From: Actinoalloteichus_B caeruleus
Lineage (GTDB): Bacteria; Actinomycetota; Actinomycetes; Mycobacteriales; Pseudonocardiaceae
NCBI RefSeq assembly: GCF_000718005.1
Contig: NZ_JODV01000003.1
Length of the DNA stretch: 64,000 nt
Reading direction: 5' to 3' (one strand)
The translations under genes and the position numbers were made by a program. Below, piece after piece: positions 25,960 to 33,237 of the stretch (its first letter is position 1; the number at the start of each line of letters is the position of its first letter). The notes under the pieces are model-generated. The model had not been told where the DNA came from and did no database searches. It was given only the letters and a program-made list of their open reading frames with translations.

Positions 25960-26495
25960 CTCGGGGCGTCCTCCTGTTCGGGAGTCGGGGCGGCACTCGC
26001 CCGCGTGACGCTGACCTCCCTCCCCCCGGTGACCGCGACGAGTTGGTCGACCGTGATGGGGAACAGCGAACGGGGGTGCCCCGCCGCGGCCCAGACGACC
26101 GGGTGGCGGCGGAGGGACGTGTCGACGAGGGTGGCGACGCGGGTCGGGTGGCCGACGGGGGCGACCCCGCCGATGGCCTGACCGGTGTGACGTCGGACGA
26201 AGTCGGGCGTGGCGCGGCCCACCCGGGTGGCGCCGACGAGACCGGCCAACGTGGCCACGTCCGCGCGGTGCGCTCCGGAGGTCATCACCAGCAGCGGTGC
26301 CCCGTCGGCGTCGAACACGAGGCTGTTGGCGATCGCTCCCACCTCGACACCCACCTGGGCTGCGGCCTGGGCGGCCGTCCGGACGTCGGAGTCCAGGAAC
26401 CGGAGTCCGTCGGCGCAGCCGCTCATGCCGGTGGACCGGAGGATGTCGACCACGGCCATGACCCCTGGGTGCGTCACCGAGTTCACGGGGACCAT
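25956..26495 (-). CDS. YbaK/EbsC-type aminoacyl-tRNA deacylase
   Basis: 179 aa. The trans-editing fold of YbaK/ProX proteins hydrolyses mischarged aminoacyl-tRNA (Cys-tRNA-Pro or Ala-tRNA-Pro). Visible signatures are DVRTAAQAAAQVGVEVGAIANSLVF (shown here only as the pattern TAAxAA..GxxxGxIxNSLVF), the invariant Lys-like position in the LLVMTSGAHRADVATL segment, and GQAIGGVAPVGHP followed by VWAAAGHP. ATG 26495 is used; GTG codons at 26486 and 26477 are equally possible because none has a ribosome site. The start is only 11 nt from the -35 of a promoter on the other strand that carries an SOS box. Confidence 0.82.
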   Translation of the reverse strand: MVPVNSVTHPGVMAVVDILRSTGMSGCADGLRFLDSDVRTAAQAAAQVGVEVGAIANSLVFDADGAPLLVMTSGAHRADVATLAGLVGATRVGRATPDFVRRHTGQAIGGVAPVGHPTRVATLVDTSLRRHPVVWAAAGHPRSLFPITVDQLVAVTGGREVSVTRASAAPTPEQEDAPR

Positions 26496-26506
26496 CAGAC
26501 CACGAC

Positions 26507-26536
26507 TTGAGCGAGGGGGATCTGGCGGGCTAGGGT
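26507..26536 (+). promoter_or_regulatory. Promoter of the HEPN/MPI operon
   Basis: TTGAGC (26507-26512), an 18-nt spacer, then TAGGGT (26531-26536), a good fit to the actinobacterial housekeeping pattern. The predicted start (~26543) falls at the left edge of the LexA-type palindrome. Confidence 0.6.
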
Positions 26537-26544
26537 GGCCCTGT

Positions 26545-26560
26545 TCGAACATCTGTTCGA
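26545..26560. promoter_or_regulatory. LexA/SOS box
   Basis: TCGAACATCTGTTCGA is a perfect palindrome TCGAAC-N4-GTTCGA. It matches the actinobacterial and Gram-positive LexA (Cheo-type) consensus CGAAC-N4-GTTCG plus one flanking base on each side. It covers the predicted transcription start of the rightward promoter, an ideal place for repression. It is the only such site I found in the window. Confidence 0.85.
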
Positions 26561-26596
26561 TCAAGGGTTGGGGTCCGCCCCGGCCCTCTCCGTCCG

Positions 26597-26635
26597 CCCG
26601 GTGGTCGGGGTGGGGGAAGCACCCCGACCACCGGG
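26597..26635 (+). promoter_or_regulatory. 16-bp hairpin in the leader of the HEPN operon
   Basis: 26597-26612 and 26620-26635 are perfect inverted repeats of 16 bp (left arm begins CCCGGTGGTC) with a 7-nt loop (GGGGAAG). It lies about 55 nt after the predicted start and 45 nt before the HEPN start codon. No T-tract follows. It could be an attenuator, a 3' end for a short SOS-induced RNA, or a stabilising leader structure. Confidence 0.65.
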
Positions 26636-26680
26636 ACGGCGTTCTCGGAAGCCGTCACGGCACCACCCGGGAGGAGTCCG

Positions 26681-27190
26681 ATGTCCATCTCTCCGCACCG
26701 GCCTACCGACCTCGTACCAGGATCGGCGCCGGGCACGTCGTCCGAGCGGGGCCGCCGGTCCGCCTCGCTCCCGGACACCCCGACCCCGTCCGAAGCCCCG
26801 ACCTCCCTCGCGGCGGAGCAGCTCCTGCGCCGCGCGAGGTCCGCGCTGGGCGAGGCCGCCCGCGCGTCCGCTGCCGACCGCAGGTATTCCTCGGCGTACC
26901 TGGCGGCGGTGCAGGGCGCCGCGGCGCTGGTGGCGGCTCGGGCGCGGCCGTCGGCCGCACGAGGCCCCACCAGCGTCTGGGTGCTGCTCGCCGACGCGGC
27001 CCCCGAACTCGGGGAGTGGGCCACGTTCTTCCAGTCGTGCTCGGACCGGCGGGCGGCGGTGGACGCCGGCGTGCACCGCCTGGCCCACCAACGGGTCGCC
27101 GACGAACTCCTCCGCCGCACCGACCAGTTCCTCACCCTGATCGATTCCACACTGCGGCTTCGGCCGGGCACGGGGAAGGTGGGAGCGTGA
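26681..27190 (+). CDS. SAV_6107-family HEPN-domain protein
   Basis: 169 aa; ATG 26681 with GGGAGGAG just upstream. The first ~45 residues are a disordered Ser/Pro/Arg-rich tail. The rest is an all-helical HEPN domain with LAAEQLLRRARSALGEAAR, RYSSAYLAAVQGAAALVAAR, SVWVLLADAAPELGEWA and RVADELLRRTDQFLTLID, which I recognise as the SAV_6107-like HEPN family. HEPN proteins are often RNases with an R-x4-6-H motif; none is visible here (the helix reads RRYSSAY), so catalysis is doubtful. A perfect SOS box sits at its promoter, and the stop overlaps the next start (GTGA). It is therefore likely DNA-damage inducible and coupled to the maleylpyruvate-isomerase-like gene. Confidence 0.78.
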   Translation: MSISPHRPTDLVPGSAPGTSSERGRRSASLPDTPTPSEAPTSLAAEQLLRRARSALGEAARASAADRRYSSAYLAAVQGAAALVAARARPSAARGPTSVWVLLADAAPELGEWATFFQSCSDRRAAVDAGVHRLAHQRVADELLRRTDQFLTLIDSTLRLRPGTGKVGA

Positions 27191-27951
27191 CGACGGCTCC
27201 ACTCGTGGACTACGAGAACCTGTTCACCACCGTGGGCGCGGAGGGCGCCGCGCTGGTTCGCGCGCTGCCCGCCGCCGACCCGGGCGGGGAGGTCCCTGGC
27301 TGCCCGGGCCGCACCCTGGGGGACACGGCGCGGCACGTCGGCAGGGTGCACCGGGAGGTGGCCCGCTGCCTGCGCGGCGCCGGCGGCGACGGCGCCGCGC
27401 ATCCGGTCCCCACCCGAGGTCCCGAGCTCGCCGAGTACGTCCACGGCGGCCTGGCCGAACTGATGGCGGTGCTCGCCACCAGGGAACCGGCGGAACCCTG
27501 CCCCACCCTGTGGCCCGCCGACCCGCGCTGCGGCTTCTGGTACCGGAGGATGGCCCACGAGACCACGGTGCACCGGGTCGACGTGGAGGCGGCCTCCCTC
27601 GTCGACGTCGGGCCCGTCGAGTCCCCGATCGCCGTGGACGGCATCGACGAGATCCTCTTCCTGTACTTCGGTCACCGGCTCGCCGAACTCGCGATCACGG
27701 CCTCCCGCGAGGCGGTGGTCGCGGTCCGCGCCGGCGGACGGACCTGGCACGCCTCGGCCGGGGCCCGAGGATCGAGGGTCCGCCGGGTCGGGCCTGGTCC
27801 GGGAGGCGCCGTGGACGCCACGGTGTCCGGTGACCCCTCCTCGGTCCTGCTCTGGCTGTGGGGCCGGCTCCCCGACCGGGCGGTCACGGTCGACGGGGAC
27901 TTCGACGCCATCGCGCAACTGTGGGCGTTGCTGCGCGTCTGCACCCGCTGA
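27187..27951 (+). CDS. Maleylpyruvate-isomerase-family (DinB-like, mycothiol-dependent type) protein
   Basis: 254 aa. The N-terminal four-helix MDMPI/DinB-like domain (residues ~1-135) includes LGDTARHVGRVHREVARCL and the later WYRRMAHETTVHRVDVEAA, providing His residues that bind the divalent metal in mycothiol-dependent isomerases and transferases (H at the GDTARHVG, and HETTVHRVD). The C-terminal SCP2-like alpha/beta domain (~165-250) ends in GRLPDRAVTVDGD. Family members use mycothiol to isomerise or detoxify small electrophiles. The GTG start overlaps the HEPN stop codon, so it belongs to the SOS-box operon. The substrate is unknown. Confidence 0.83.
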   Translation: MTTAPLVDYENLFTTVGAEGAALVRALPAADPGGEVPGCPGRTLGDTARHVGRVHREVARCLRGAGGDGAAHPVPTRGPELAEYVHGGLAELMAVLATREPAEPCPTLWPADPRCGFWYRRMAHETTVHRVDVEAASLVDVGPVESPIAVDGIDEILFLYFGHRLAELAITASREAVVAVRAGGRTWHASAGARGSRVRRVGPGPGGAVDATVSGDPSSVLLWLWGRLPDRAVTVDGDFDAIAQLWALLRVCTR

Positions 27952-28103
27952 CCTCGGGCCTGGGCACGCGCGCCGCCGCCGCCCTCCGAGCCGTGCCGGT
28001 GACCGTGGCCCGTCGAGTCGGGACCGGATCGAGGGCGGCATCGGCGGGGTGAACGCGGGTGCGCCACCCTGCGGGACCACCCGATGCGTGCCACGGTCGT
28101 CGG

Positions 28104-29081
28104 GTGGTTGACTTCGGGTACACGCTCTTCACCGAGCAGGCAGATCCTCGGCAGTTGGTCCGCGACTCGGTCGCGGCCGAACGAGCCGGCTTCGACTTCG
28201 CCGTCAGCAGTGACCACTACTTCCCGTGGCTGGACGAGCTGGGGCACTCCGCGTACTGCTGGGCCGTGCTCGGGGCGGTCGCGCACGCCACCGAGCGGAT
28301 GCGGCTGATGACGTACGTGACCTGCCCGACCATCCGGTACCACCCGGCGGTCGTCGCGCAGAAGGCCGCGACCCTGCAACTGCTCTCCGAGGGCCGGTTC
28401 ACCCTCGGGCTGGGAGCGGGGGAGAACCTCAACGAGCACGTGGTGGGCCTGGACTGGCCGCCGGTGAACGTGCGGCACGAGATGCTCGCCGAGGCCTGCG
28501 AGATCATCTCGGCGCTGTTCGACGGCGGTTACGTCAACTACGTCGGCGAGCACTACCGGGTCGACTCGGCCAAGCTGTGGGACCTGCCCGAGGAGCGGGT
28601 CCCGCTGGCGATGGCGGTGTCCGGCCGCCAGTCGTGCACCGTCTTCGGCCCGCTCGGTGACCACCTCGTGGCCACCGAGCCCAAGGCCGAGCTGGTGCGG
28701 ATGTGGGACGAGGCCCGACCCGGGCGGGCCACGAGCCGCAAGATCGGCCAGCAGCCGCTCGCCTACGGGCCGGACCGCGAGGAGGCGGTGCGGCGGGCGC
28801 ACCGGCTGTTCCGCTGGTTCGGCGGTGGGTGGAAGGTCAACTCGGAGATCCCCTCCACCGCCGGCTTCGCCGCGGCGAGCCAGTTCGTCCGCCCCGAGGA
28901 CGTCGCGGCGACCATCCCCTGCGGGCCGGACGTCGCACGCCACGTGGACGCCGTCCGACCGTTCGTCGAGGCGGGCTTCACCGACGTCGCGCTCGTGCAG
29001 GCGGGCGCGGACCGGCAGGACGAGTTCTTCCGGTTCGCCGAGGGCGAGCTGTTGCCGGCGCTGCGCGCGGAGTTCGGCTGA
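28104..29081 (+). CDS. LLM-class F420-dependent oxidoreductase (TIGR03557/G6P-DH-like family)
   Basis: 325 aa TIM-barrel enzyme using coenzyme F420, in the subfamily annotated as glucose-6-phosphate-dehydrogenase-like. Signatures are VDFGYTLFTEQ at the N-terminus, FAVSSDHYFPW, MTYVTCPTIRYHPAVVAQ, GRFTLGLGAGENLNEHVVG and PLAMAVSGRQSC. I place the start at GTG 28104 because the family begins with this motif. The frame is open to a GTG at 28059, but those residues do not look conserved. No ribosome site precedes it; CACGGT is 6 nt upstream. It is convergent with the MOSC gene. The substrate is not deducible. Confidence 0.85.
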   Translation: MVDFGYTLFTEQADPRQLVRDSVAAERAGFDFAVSSDHYFPWLDELGHSAYCWAVLGAVAHATERMRLMTYVTCPTIRYHPAVVAQKAATLQLLSEGRFTLGLGAGENLNEHVVGLDWPPVNVRHEMLAEACEIISALFDGGYVNYVGEHYRVDSAKLWDLPEERVPLAMAVSGRQSCTVFGPLGDHLVATEPKAELVRMWDEARPGRATSRKIGQQPLAYGPDREEAVRRAHRLFRWFGGGWKVNSEIPSTAGFAAASQFVRPEDVAATIPCGPDVARHVDAVRPFVEAGFTDVALVQAGADRQDEFFRFAEGELLPALRAEFG

Positions 29082-29102
29082 TCCCCTCCGGGAGGGAGCC
29101 GA

Positions 29103-29642
29103 TCAGACGACGACCAGCGGGGAGTGCGGGGCGGTGGGCAGCTCGACGGTGATGGTGTCCCCAGGCCTGATCTCCCCGCCCTGGACGACCACACCCATGA
29201 TCCCCGCCCGCCGCACCACCTCGCCGCGGTCGTCCCTGCCGATCACCTGGCCCAGCAGACCGGGGCGGAAGCGGTTGATCTGGTGGCAGGGGTTGCGGAG
29301 ACCGGTCACCCGCACGGCGGCGCCCCCTGGGAAGACGAGCAGGGTGTCGGTCGGTAACGCCACCAGGTCGAGCCCTGAGGTGGTCACGTTCTCCCCGAGC
29401 TCGCCGGGCCCGACCCGGTAGCCGAGCTCCCCCAACTCCCCCAACAACTCCTGGCTGATCAGGTGGACCTGCCGCAGGTTCGGCCGGGTCGGGTCCTTCG
29501 CGACCCTCGACCGGTGGCGGACGGTGGTTCCGGCGTGCGCGTCGCCCTCCACCCCCAATCCGGTGAGGAGGCGGATGCTCCGCTGCGCGGGTTTGGTGAA
29601 GGTGTGGGTCGCACTGCGGCTGACGGCCACGACGGCGCTCAT
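29103..29642 (-). CDS. MOSC-domain protein
   Basis: 179 aa, a single MOSC domain (molybdenum-cofactor sulfurase C-terminal fold). Seen are the phosphate-binding-like LGVEGDAHAGTTVRHRSR, then RQVHLISQELL, GELGENVTTSGLDL, and GLRNPCHQINRF with the conserved Cys that carries persulfide or binds ligand in the family. Stand-alone MOSC proteins are thought to deliver sulfur or bind Moco; some act in N-hydroxylated base reduction or antibiotic turnover. ATG 29642 has GAGAGGAC upstream. No molybdoenzyme gene lies nearby. Confidence 0.88.
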   Translation of the reverse strand: MSAVVAVSRSATHTFTKPAQRSIRLLTGLGVEGDAHAGTTVRHRSRVAKDPTRPNLRQVHLISQELLGELGELGYRVGPGELGENVTTSGLDLVALPTDTLLVFPGGAAVRVTGLRNPCHQINRFRPGLLGQVIGRDDRGEVVRRAGIMGVVVQGGEIRPGDTITVELPTAPHSPLVVV

Positions 29643-29947
29643 GGCGAAGTCCTCTCGACCAAGCCACCGCCGGGCGGCGGCGTCCTCTGTTCGGCCCCCG
29701 CACACTAGCCGGTGCGCCGTGCGGGCGGAGGTGGTCAGAACTCTCGTCGGCGGGGGTCGACGCCGCCGGGCGGCATCCCCGTGGCCCGAGTGCGGCGACG
29801 AGCCAGGCCCCGCCCCCCGGCGACGGTCACGGCCAACGGCGCGGCTCCCTCTCTGACCGGGTGCGCCGTCCTCAGGGCGGCGACGGGACGCGTGCGGGCG
29901 GGGGCTGGCCGCGGCCGGCACCAGCGGTGACCCCGCTGCCCGTCCAC
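29643..29947. other. Intergenic region
   Basis: 305 nt between two minus-strand genes. No supported gene, hairpin or promoter was found beyond the ribosome site of the MOSC gene. Confidence 0.35.
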
Positions 29948-30820
29948 TCAGTCCTCGGTCAGCTGGGAGCCGCTGATCCGCAACCAGCCGCTCGGCGAGA
30001 AGCGCGACCCCTCCGGCAGTGCGAGGCTCACGGTCTCGGGGTCCCCGTGCGTCCACGCGCAGAGCTGGTAGGGCCGGTCGACCGTGAAGCGGTGCGCGTG
30101 GGCCTCCCGCTGCCAGCTCTCCACCGTCAGGTCACGCCCCACCGCGCCGAGGAAGGCGGCGAGCTCCGCCTCGGCCTGCTCCGGGGTGCTGACGGCGCAG
30201 CGCAGGACCCGGTTCACCGTGACGAGTTGCCGAATCCGCCGGGTGCGCGCCCGGTGGCCGTCGCACACCCCGTACCGGGTTCCTGGTGCCAGGGTCGCGA
30301 AGGGGGAGCCCGCCGGTACGGCGTCCAGCCACAGCTGCCAGCAGCGTTCCTCGGTGTGGTGCCTCGGCGGCAGCCACCGGCCGTGCCGGCGCACCCACAG
30401 CAGGTCGTCCCCCACGGGGGCCGCCCGGTGAGCGCGGTGGGAGACGATCGAGCCGGCGACGCGTTCCAGCGCGTCCGCCAGCAGACCGGCCTGGCTGCGT
30501 TCGACGCCGATCGGCTCCTCGTTCGTGTAAGGGCCGCGTACCGCCAGGCCCGTCAACATCCGCCATCGGGTGTGCTCGATCGTCAACCACCGTCGTCCGG
30601 TGAGGCAGGTGCCCTCCAGCTCGGTGGTGGAGCCCAACCTGATCGCGTCCGCGGCCCTCCGCGCCAGTTCCGGCGTGAGCTGGATGAGGCCGGCGTGCGG
30701 AGTGGTCCCCACGTGCAGCAACACCCGGCTCCCCGCGCGATCGGGGCGCACGGTCACCAGTCGCGAACGTTCGCACAGCAGTTCCCTGCCGTGGACGCGG
30801 ACGTCCGGTTCGCCGGTCAT
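29948..30820 (-). CDS. Hypothetical protein, 290 aa, with coupled proline-rich leader ORF
   Basis: I do not recognise a family. The N-terminal ~75 residues are beta-like (LVTVRPDRAGSRVLLHVG, AGLIQLTPELARRAADAIRLG); the middle is rich in Arg and Trp (WLTIEHTRWRMLTGLAVRG, LLWVRRHGRWLPPRHHTEER); the C-terminal ~100 residues contain YGVCDGHRARTRRIRQLV and LTVESWQREAHAHRF. No signal peptide, membrane segment or nucleotide loop is seen, so it should be cytoplasmic. Codon use is typical for the window. The ATG overlaps the stop of a 48-aa ORF (ATGA). A DNA- or nucleotide-binding role would be guesswork. Confidence 0.65.
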   Translation of the reverse strand: MTGEPDVRVHGRELLCERSRLVTVRPDRAGSRVLLHVGTTPHAGLIQLTPELARRAADAIRLGSTTELEGTCLTGRRWLTIEHTRWRMLTGLAVRGPYTNEEPIGVERSQAGLLADALERVAGSIVSHRAHRAAPVGDDLLWVRRHGRWLPPRHHTEERCWQLWLDAVPAGSPFATLAPGTRYGVCDGHRARTRRIRQLVTVNRVLRCAVSTPEQAEAELAAFLGAVGRDLTVESWQREAHAHRFTVDRPYQLCAWTHGDPETVSLALPEGSRFSPSGWLRISGSQLTED

Positions 30821-30963
30821 GACCGCTCCGCCCGGAGACGACCGGCCCGATCGGGCGCCGGGGTGGGCTGGGGGGTTGGGTTCCTGGTGGGGGAGGCCGG
30901 CTGCGGGGGGCAGGCGGTCGGTGTTCCGGCGACGGGGAGATGGTCGGTCGTCGGTGGGGCCAT
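30817..30963 (-). CDS. Small proline-rich ORF coupled to the 290-aa hypothetical gene
   Basis: 48 aa, ATG at 30963 with CCAGGAGACACGTG immediately upstream, a good Shine-Dalgarno (AGGAGA) at a normal distance. The product is about one quarter proline and one sixth threonine (PTPQPTPAP-type stretches) with a basic end (RAGRLRAERS). Its stop overlaps the next start by 4 nt (ATGA). It could be a leader ORF that controls translation of the downstream gene, or a small protein in its own right. No family recognised. Confidence 0.5.
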   Translation of the reverse strand: MAPPTTDHLPVAGTPTACPPQPASPTRNPTPQPTPAPDRAGRLRAERS

Positions 30964-31549
30964 CACGTGTCTCCTGGTTCGTGGTCCTCGCGGGTGGGAG
31001 CGCCGGTCCGCTCCCCGCCGAGGAGCGCTGCTGACAACCACCTCATCGGCGGGAGACGACGTAAGGAGCAGCGGCGTCACTCCGGCGAGGGGGCCCGAGC
31101 GGAAGGCTTCGCGCCGACCTGTGTTCCCCCTGCGACGAGCGGCGCCTGAGTCCTCCGAACGGGGGACATTTGGCGGCGGGCACCGGGTGAGGGGCGCCGT
31201 ACGGCGGGGCGGAGCCCAGACCGGGCTTCCGGGGCTTCGGAGCGGGCGGGCGCGGCACTCGGGGCGGAGTCCGGGGGCGACAACGGCGGGACGCCCGACG
31301 TGAGCGGGTGGCGGGGCGTCCGTACCCGCCGCCGCCCCGGCATGACGGGCGGTGCGGCGCGCGTGCCGGGGCGGGGCCGAGGAGCGGGAGCCGCGGCCAG
31401 GGAGAGGGATCTCCACCGCCGGTCCCTCGGGGCGGGAGATCGGGCGGGTGGCCGTCAGCCGCCGGCGGGGTTCGTCCGGCCGGAGGTGTGCCAGCCCGCT
31501 GTCGGTTGACTAACGTCGGTGGCACTTCCCCGGACGGCCAGGAGGACAG
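30964..31549. other. Divergent intergenic region
   Basis: 586 nt between the 48-aa ORF (minus) and the SDR gene (plus). Very GC-rich with many short self-complementary runs. No gene with a believable ribosome site or codon pattern was found. Promoters for both sides should lie here, but I could not assign them. Confidence 0.4.
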
Positions 31550-32293
31550 GTGGGCGCGCTCGACGGTAGGACCGCGCTGGTGACGGGCGGGTCCCGGGGA
31601 ATCGGTCGGGGCGTGGTGGAACGGCTGGCGGTGGACGGTGCGGAGGTCGTCCTCAGCTACCGGTCCGACGCCGCCGCGGCCGCCGACGTGGTCGACGGTG
31701 TGCGGTCCCAGGGGGGCCTGGCCCACGCCCTCCGCGCGGACCAGGCCAGGGTCACCGAGGTCCGCCTGCTCTTCGAACAGGCGGAGGAACGGCTCGGCGG
31801 ACTGGACATCGTCGTGCTCAACGCCGCGACGATCCGCGCGCCGATCTTCGCTGACGCGACCGAGGACGACTACGAGCACGTGTTCGACACCAACGTGCGG
31901 GGCCCGTTCTTCGCCATCCAGGAAGCCGGCCGACGCCTGCGGGACGGCGGGCGGATCGTCACGGTGTCCTCGGTGAACACCGTGGTGCGGTCACCGACCG
32001 TGGCCCTCTACGCCGGGAGCAAGGCGGCACTCGAACAGTTCACCGTGGTGGCGGCCAAGGAATTCGGCGAACGGGGCATCACCGTCAACACGGTCTCGCC
32101 GGGGGCCACCGAGACGGACATGCTCCGCCAGGCCAACTCGGCGGAGGCGCTGGGAGCCCTGGCCGCCTCCACGCCGCTGGGTCGGCTCGGCCGGCCCGAG
32201 GACATCGCCAACGTCGTCGCCTTCCTGGTGGGACCGGACGCCGCCTGGGTCACGGGGCAGAACCTGCGCGCCGAGGGCGGCATCATCCCCTGA
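31550..32293 (+). CDS. SDR-family oxidoreductase (3-oxoacyl-ACP-reductase type)
   Basis: 247 aa classical SDR. The Rossmann motif is TGGSRGIGRG near the N-terminus, then VLNAATIRAP (NNAG-like), catalytic Ser in VSSVNTVVRS and the YAGSK pair (Tyr, Lys), and C-terminal WVTGQNLRAEGG. NADP preference is suggested by the basic/Ser-rich segment after strand 2 (LSYRSDAAAA). GGAGGA lies just before the GTG start. Relatives are annotated as FabG-like but usually serve secondary or detoxification roles. No neighbouring gene fixes its substrate. Confidence 0.88.
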   Translation: MGALDGRTALVTGGSRGIGRGVVERLAVDGAEVVLSYRSDAAAAADVVDGVRSQGGLAHALRADQARVTEVRLLFEQAEERLGGLDIVVLNAATIRAPIFADATEDDYEHVFDTNVRGPFFAIQEAGRRLRDGGRIVTVSSVNTVVRSPTVALYAGSKAALEQFTVVAAKEFGERGITVNTVSPGATETDMLRQANSAEALGALAASTPLGRLGRPEDIANVVAFLVGPDAAWVTGQNLRAEGGIIP

Positions 32294-32332
32294 TCGTGGA
32301 ACACGAGCAGGGTCAGCCCCGTGCCCACGACA

Positions 32333-32755
32333 TCAGTCCCGGGCGCGGGCGGAGAAACGCACCATGTTCCCGGCCGGGTCCCGGAAGGCGCAGTCGCGCA
32401 CGCCGTAGGCCTGGTCGGTCGGCTCCTGCATCACGTCGGCTCCCGAGGCGCGCACGCGCTCGAACGTGGCGTCGAGGTCGTCGGTGAGGAAGATGACCCC
32501 CGGCATCGCTCCCTTGGCCGTCAGGTCCTGGAGGACGCGGTTGTCCTCCTCGGAGACGAGGGCACTGCCCGCGTAGAGGTTGATCTCCAGGTCGGGCTGC
32601 CCGGCCGGGCCGACCGTCAGCCAGCGCATGTTGTCGAACTCGTCGTCGAAGGTGTGGTCCGAGCGCACCTCCAGGCCCAGGACGTCGCGGTAGAAGGCCA
32701 GCGCCGCGTCCTGGTCGTCGACGAAGAGGAAGGTGTGGGACAAGGTCAGATTCAT
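32333..32755 (-). CDS. VOC-family (glyoxalase/bleomycin-resistance fold) protein
   Basis: 140 aa with the paired beta-alpha-beta-beta-beta modules of the vicinal-oxygen-chelate superfamily: LSHTFLFVDDQDAALAFYRDVLGLEV at the start (shown as the pattern H..LFVDDQDxALxFYxDxLGxE), MRWLTVGPAGQPDLEINLY, then GVIFLTDDLDATFERV and the C-terminal AYGVRDCAFRDPAGNMVRF. Its ATG overlaps the stop of the AraC-type gene (ATGA), so the regulator and this protein form a coupled operon. It may bind or modify a small electrophile or antibiotic. Confidence 0.85.
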   Translation of the reverse strand: MNLTLSHTFLFVDDQDAALAFYRDVLGLEVRSDHTFDDEFDNMRWLTVGPAGQPDLEINLYAGSALVSEEDNRVLQDLTAKGAMPGVIFLTDDLDATFERVRASGADVMQEPTDQAYGVRDCAFRDPAGNMVRFSARARD

Positions 32756-33183
32756 ACCGAGGACGGTAGGGCGAGGCGCCTCCGACGTGCTTCTCGGTTT
32801 CTGCTCGGCCTGGCGAGGGCGCGGAGGTGGCAGCCGGGGAGCACGAGGGCTGGACGTGGCCGTGCCCGGTAGGCGCTCGGGCTCTCCCCGACGAGTTCGG
32901 TGAACCTGCTGCTGAACGAGCCGAGTGAGGTGCAGCCGACGGCCACGCACACCTCGGTCACGGACAGGGCGCCCGTGCGGAGCAGCGCCTTCGCGCGTTC
33001 GATACGACGTGTCATCAGGTACTGGTACGGCGTTTCCCCGTAGACCTGCCGGAAGCGTCGGGAGAAGTGCGACGTGGACATCAGGGCGGTGCGGGCGAGC
33101 ACGGGGACGTTCAGCGGCAGCCAGTACTCGCGGTCCATCCTGTCCCGAGCCCGCCGCAACAAGGTGAGATCAGTGGTCGTCAC
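32752..33183 (-). CDS. Short AraC-family transcriptional regulator
   Basis: 143 aa consisting of little more than the two-HTH AraC DNA-binding domain: LARTALMSTSHFSRRFRQVYGETPYQYL (pattern: helix 2-3 of HTH1, HFSRRFRxxxGExPxxYL), RRIERAKALL, and the second HTH VCVAVGCTSLGSFSSRFTELVG ending in SPSAYR. There is no effector domain, and the tail is basic (RNREARRRRLALP). GTG start at 33183. It is coupled to the VOC gene and probably controls it; similar short AraC/VOC pairs occur widely in actinobacteria. Confidence 0.87.
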   Translation of the reverse strand: MTTTDLTLLRRARDRMDREYWLPLNVPVLARTALMSTSHFSRRFRQVYGETPYQYLMTRRIERAKALLRTGALSVTEVCVAVGCTSLGSFSSRFTELVGESPSAYRARPRPALVLPGCHLRALARPSRNREARRRRLALPSSV

Positions 33184-33237
33184 CGGCCGAGCCTGACAGC
33201 GACCGCCGACGGTTCCCCGGCCGCCGGGCCGCCCGTC

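Noticed and set aside
23474..25996. 840-codon minus-strand frame opposite the DUF885 gene
   Set aside because: His/Val/Arg-rich translation without motifs, antisense to an intact DUF885 protein with its HEGVPGHH site.
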